This document shows positions 5,912 through 6,967 of a stretch of 6,967 nucleotides of DNA, one piece after another. Position 1 is the stretch's first letter. Every line of letters begins with the position of its first letter. Under the pieces are notes generated by a model that had not been told where the DNA came from, ran no database searches, and was given only the letters and a program-made list of their open reading frames with translations. This stretch comes from Acetatifactor sp. (GTDB lineage Bacteria > Bacillota > Clostridia > Lachnospirales > Lachnospiraceae), in assembly GCA_024699575.1 (NCBI GenBank), contig JAILPF010000253.1, positions 1-6,967 on the forward strand, written 5' to 3'. The translations under genes were made by a program, and so were the position numbers.

Positions 5912-6967
5912 ATGGAACAGCAGAATATAAGATATCATTTAACAGATCTGGTGGAAGGAGAAGTATACGCGTTAGGCGATGGTGCTTTCATCGAAAAGAG
6001 AGTTTTTACGGATCGGTTTGGCAGAGACGTTATAGAAATATTTGTCAATAACGGTGCTTTATCATTTACAGTCTTACCGCAGAGATCAATGGATATCGGC
6101 GAGATTTTCTTAAAGGGAGAGAAGATCAGTTGGGAGAAGAGCAGAAACGCGTTGCTTCATCCGAAGAGTGTAGACTTGTCGGTAGACAAATGGGAAAAAG
6201 GATTTTTCGCAGCGGTTACCACCCTCGGGCCGGAAGTGTTTGGAACACCGGATGAGATCAGAACGGTACATGGAACCGGTGCATATTCACCGGCTGAATT
6301 GCAGACGGTTACGATATCCTGTGCAGAACACAGAATTTGTGTGGCAGGAAGGGTGCCGATTGTGGGATACGAGAAAGAACCGGTTTACGAAAAAGAAATC
6401 CGTGTTGAGACGGTTGCCGGAGGAGAATCCTTCATTCGCTATGAGCGTACAAACAATCTGACAGAAGAACGACAGCACATAGACGACGGATTTCATATCC
6501 AGCTTGCGGGTCCATTCATGGCGCAGGGAGGCAGCTATGTGCTTCCTGTAAAGACGGAGAGAATGCTACTGCGCGACTCTGCACCCGTGGAAAAGAATCC
6601 TAAGGATATCTATCAATTCTCCGAAGTTTTAGATCCTATCAGATGCTATCAATATATTCCGGAGCAGGTGACCGGACTGGAAAACGTCAGGGACCTTGCA
6701 AATTATACAGAAATACAGGATTCAGGGAATAGACTGACAGCGGAAATGATTGTGAATAAAGAGGAGACACAGGCAGCATATATTGTAAGACCTCTTTCTG
6801 CCTTCCCAAGGTCGCTTCTTGCAAAAAGCGCCGGAGATGGCGCGATGTATGCCATCGAACCGTGCAAGACCCGCCCCAATTCTATCAGACAAAAGGCAAT
6901 CGATGGCGAATTGATGTATCTCGATGCCGGGGCAGGTTTTGACTCCTGGATTGTTGTCGGTGTTTTG
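5912..6967 (+). CDS. DUF4432 family protein, galactose-mutarotase-like (right edge cut)
   Basis: An open frame of 352 codons from ATG 5912 with no stop before the window ends. It reads like DUF4432, a family with the aldose 1-epimerase beta-sandwich fold, whose members are presumed to bind sugars or sugar acids; the reaction is not established. Family landmarks I recognise: TVLPQRSMDIGEIF at residues 53-66; a Trp-rich stretch leading to AAVTTLGPEVFGTPDE; VHGTGAYSPAE with the conserved His-Gly at 120-121; and, near the end, EPCKTRPN at 316-323 followed by LDAGAGFDSWIVVGVL. In the family this last hydrophobic strand is close to the C-terminus, so only a few residues are probably missing. It is soluble, with no signal peptide. 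It is separated from the upstream gene by a long hairpin and is probably its own transcription unit or the first gene of a sugar-use operon continuing to the right. The family call is from memory of motifs; the reading frame is certain. Confidence 0.85.
   Translation, partial: MEQQNIRYHLTDLVEGEVYALGDGAFIEKRVFTDRFGRDVIEIFVNNGALSFTVLPQRSMDIGEIFLKGEKISWEKSRNALLHPKSVDLSVDKWEKGFFAAVTTLGPEVFGTPDEIRTVHGTGAYSPAELQTVTISCAEHRICVAGRVPIVGYEKEPVYEKEIRVETVAGGESFIRYERTNNLTEERQHIDDGFHIQLAGPFMAQGGSYVLPVKTERMLLRDSAPVEKNPKDIYQFSEVLDPIRCYQYIPEQVTGLENVRDLANYTEIQDSGNRLTAEMIVNKEETQAAYIVRPLSAFPRSLLAKSAGDGAMYAIEPCKTRPNSIRQKAIDGELMYLDAGAGFDSWIVVGVL

Overview
The window looks like chromosome of a Gram-positive anaerobe of the Clostridia, most likely Lachnospiraceae. 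This is inferred from moderate GC, strong purine-rich ribosome binding sites, tightly packed co-directional genes, and a Lys/Thr/Ala-tailed small protein whose C-terminal domain resembles the DUF6465 family, which I recall mainly from Lachnospiraceae. All seven genes I can support lie on the + strand. I see no RNA genes, insertion sequences, CRISPR arrays or integration sites, and no stretch over 300 bases lacks a gene.

Positions 3-5240 form a probable operon of five genes separated by 20, 12, 24 and 13 bases, with no terminator between them. They are: the C-terminal part of glycerol kinase (glpK, cut by the left edge); a cytoplasmic TPR-GGDEF protein, probably a diguanylate cyclase; a class I/II PLP-dependent aminotransferase; a YjjU-type patatin-like lipase; and undecaprenyl-diphosphatase (uppP). 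Three of these touch lipid or envelope chemistry: glycerol-3-phosphate supply, acyl-ester hydrolysis and lipid-carrier recycling. The GGDEF protein adds a possible second-messenger output.

Positions 5237-5803 form a second unit. A good sigma-A type promoter (TTGACA, 17 bases, TAAACT) overlaps the uppP stop codon and reads into a short leader with a small hairpin, then into the 134-residue DUF6465-like gene. That gene ends before a 17-pair inverted repeat that looks like a terminator stem but lacks a proper T-run.

Positions 5912-6967 hold a DUF4432-type gene (galactose-mutarotase-like fold) that is still open at the right edge and is probably only a few residues short. Its upstream region has only a weak promoter candidate and an exact half-site of the CIRCE heat-shock operator.

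Nothing here is clearly a new multi-gene system. The points most worth a second look are the soluble TPR-gated cyclase without an I-site, its place in a lipid-flavoured operon, the histone-H1-like tail on the DUF6465-like protein, and the unusual control region before the DUF4432 gene.
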